Positions 15,040 through 16,331 of a DNA stretch of 16,331 bases are shown here, piece after piece. Within the stretch, counting starts at the first letter, position 1. The number at the start of each line of letters is the position of its first letter. The stretch comes from CAZTLI01 sp964614375 (lineage in GTDB: Bacteria > Chloroflexota > Anaerolineae > Aggregatilineales > Phototrophicaceae), in assembly GCA_964614375.1 (NCBI GenBank), contig CAZTLI010000071.1, positions 1-16,331 of the forward strand. Direction: 5' to 3'. The position numbers and the translations under genes are program-made. A model generated the notes under the pieces. It was not told the DNA's origin, did no database searches, and saw only the letters and a program-made list of their open reading frames with translations.

Positions 15040-16331
15040 CTATCCCAGACGACATTCAGACAGCGCGTTACCGCCGAGGATATGCCCATCCAGCGTGAAC
15101 AGCGTCAAAAAGCCGCCGCCCACTGTCACACGCCCGGCAGAATCCACAGTCAGCACGCGACCACTGAGTGAACGACTGCGGAGACCGCCGGTATATAGGG
15201 GTATGGTGGTCAGCCGTTCGCCGTCATCGGTGGCATAAACCAGCAGTTCGCCCCCCGCATCCAGCACATACAACAGACAGCCATAATCGGTTCGCAGCAG
15301 TGGCGCAACTTGTAATGACGCCGATGACACATAATCCACCTGCCAGCGAATCCCGCCGTCGGCATCGAGCGCCATCAATGCGCCGTCCCCATCCCACAGA
15401 TAGAGATTGCCCACCACATCAACTGTCAATCCCGCCGTGCGTCCGGGACGAATTCCGCGTTGGGCCAGGGTCTCGTTGAGGCGCGTTCGACCTGTCGCAC
15501 GAATGCGATCTAGCCACCCGCCGTCCAGCGCCAGCCATGTACCATTGGATTGAGCGGCGATAATCGGGATACTATTGAAGCGCGTATCAAACAGCAGGTC
15601 GCCCGCCGCATTGACTACATACCCATATGTGCCATCGCGCCCGCGCGCCACCAGCAGCAGGCTGTCACCACTATGACCAATATATTCCACGCGCGAGACA
15701 TCCAATTGCAGCGACCAGAGAAGGTTGGCGCCCGTATCATACGCGAGCAGTCCATCAAATGTCGGGAAAATCAACGTGCCGCCCACAGCGACGAATGGCC
15801 CGGCGGCATTTTCGACCTGCCATAAGGCGATATAGCGACCATTTTGCAGGACAAGCACCTGTCCGCTGGTGGTTTGGGCGATGAGGACTTCATCGGGCAG
15901 CGCCGCCACACCCACAATATCCGCGCCCGCCTCAACACTCCATAACAATTGGTCGGGGGTGCGAACAACTTCTAAAAACCGATTGCGCGCCACAGCATAA
16001 CGATTGTCGTCCAATGGCACAGGCGGCACAATCGGCGCCGATGTAAATGTCACATATTCGACAAATGCTGGCGACAATCGCGCCCGCCACAGATAGGTAA
16101 AGTCGAGCGGATGATACCAGCCTTCGCCCAGTGGATTGGTATTGACATAACCGGGGCCGCCATCTTCGGGCAAAATGCTGCGGATTTCATAGTGCAGGTG
16201 TGCCCGACTGCGTTCGGGGTCGCCGATTGTGCCGAGAATCTGCCCGCGTTCGACACAGCGGTCTACAGCGGGGAAGGTGACTGTTTCGGTCTCTTCCATG
16301 TGCCCATAGACCGAATAGGCGATGCTGTTAT
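15040..16331 (-). CDS. M23-family metallopeptidase domain fused to PQQ-like beta-propeller (N-terminus beyond window)
   Basis: The frame is open from the right edge to TAG at 15040-15042, giving 429 residues of the C-terminal part. The first about 45 residues are the end of an M23/LytM peptidase domain: 'YSVYGHMEE' carries the conserved catalytic-type His (codon at 16302-16300). 'VERGQILGTIG' and 'HLHYEIR' follow, with the His-x-His metal motif at 16200-16192. The first zinc ligands (His and Asp) would lie off-window. After a linker of about 60 residues, the remaining some 300 residues form a PQQ-like/quinoprotein-type propeller with blades such as 'LLWSVEAGADIVGV', 'GLLAYDTGANLLWSLQ', 'ALDADGGIRWQVDY' and 'LLVYATDDGERLTTIPLY'. 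M23 enzymes cut peptidoglycan cross-links; the propeller probably positions the protein or binds a partner. An ATG inside the domain (16299) is not the real start. Confidence 0.88.
   Translation of the reverse strand, partial: NSIAYSVYGHMEETETVTFPAVDRCVERGQILGTIGDPERSRAHLHYEIRSILPEDGGPGYVNTNPLGEGWYHPLDFTYLWRARLSPAFVEYVTFTSAPIVPPVPLDDNRYAVARNRFLEVVRTPDQLLWSVEAGADIVGVAALPDEVLIAQTTSGQVLVLQNGRYIALWQVENAAGPFVAVGGTLIFPTFDGLLAYDTGANLLWSLQLDVSRVEYIGHSGDSLLLVARGRDGTYGYVVNAAGDLLFDTRFNSIPIIAAQSNGTWLALDGGWLDRIRATGRTRLNETLAQRGIRPGRTAGLTVDVVGNLYLWDGDGALMALDADGGIRWQVDYVSSASLQVAPLLRTDYGCLLYVLDAGGELLVYATDDGERLTTIPLYTGGLRSRSLSGRVLTVDSAGRVTVGGGFLTLFTLDGHILGGNALSECRLG

Overview
The window is about 16.3 kb of moderately GC-rich bacterial DNA containing ten protein-coding genes, two of them cut by the window edges. 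No tRNA, rRNA, CRISPR array or insertion sequence is visible. The gene content suggests a member of the Chloroflexota, probably Anaerolineae-like. The signs are several PD40/TolB-type propeller proteins (one a lipoprotein), a choice-of-anchor Q beta-helix protein with Calx-beta repeats, a 7TM-type sensor kinase, and intergenic copies of widespread short repeats. This assignment is inferred from gene style, not from a marker gene. A run of ten Ns indicates a draft or metagenome assembly with a scaffold gap.

Layout. (1) 1-3548, minus: the N-terminal 1182 residues of a giant secreted protein, with a signal peptide, about 14 beta-helix coils, a choice-of-anchor Q motif and at least four Calx-beta-like repeats. 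The rest lies beyond the left edge. (2) 3851-6568, minus: a tightly coupled signalling operon of a 7TM-PAS-HisKA-HATPase kinase and two stand-alone receiver proteins, closed by an intrinsic terminator at 3788-3820. The kinase frame is broken only by the assembly gap; its true C-terminus resumes after the Ns and overlaps the first receiver gene by 4 nt. (3) 6949-8043, plus: a PD40 propeller lipoprotein, preceded by three 11-bp direct repeats and an extended -10-like box. (4) 8482-9642, minus: a second PD40 propeller protein with an N-terminal membrane anchor. (5) 9837-13383, plus: a copper-handling pair. The first is a 935-aa fusion of CopC, CopD, a YtkA-like domain, two membrane segments and a C-terminal propeller. 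The second is a small exported protein with a His/Asp/Glu-rich insert. (6) 13417-14655, minus: an MFS transporter with a palindrome just upstream. (7) 15040-16331, minus: an M23-family peptidase domain fused to a PQQ-like propeller, cut by the right edge.

How the genes fit together. Most of the window is about the cell envelope. The kinase and its two output-less receivers would relay a membrane or intracellular signal by protein-protein phosphotransfer. The copper pair would bind copper outside the membrane (mature N-terminal His in both proteins) and pass it through the CopD channel. The PD40 proteins, the M23-propeller protein and the beta-helix protein are surface or extracytoplasmic. Four genes carry different beta-propellers. 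The strands alternate, so apart from the kinase operon and the copper pair the genes look independently transcribed. The intergenic gaps hold hairpins, candidate operators and degenerate short repeats.
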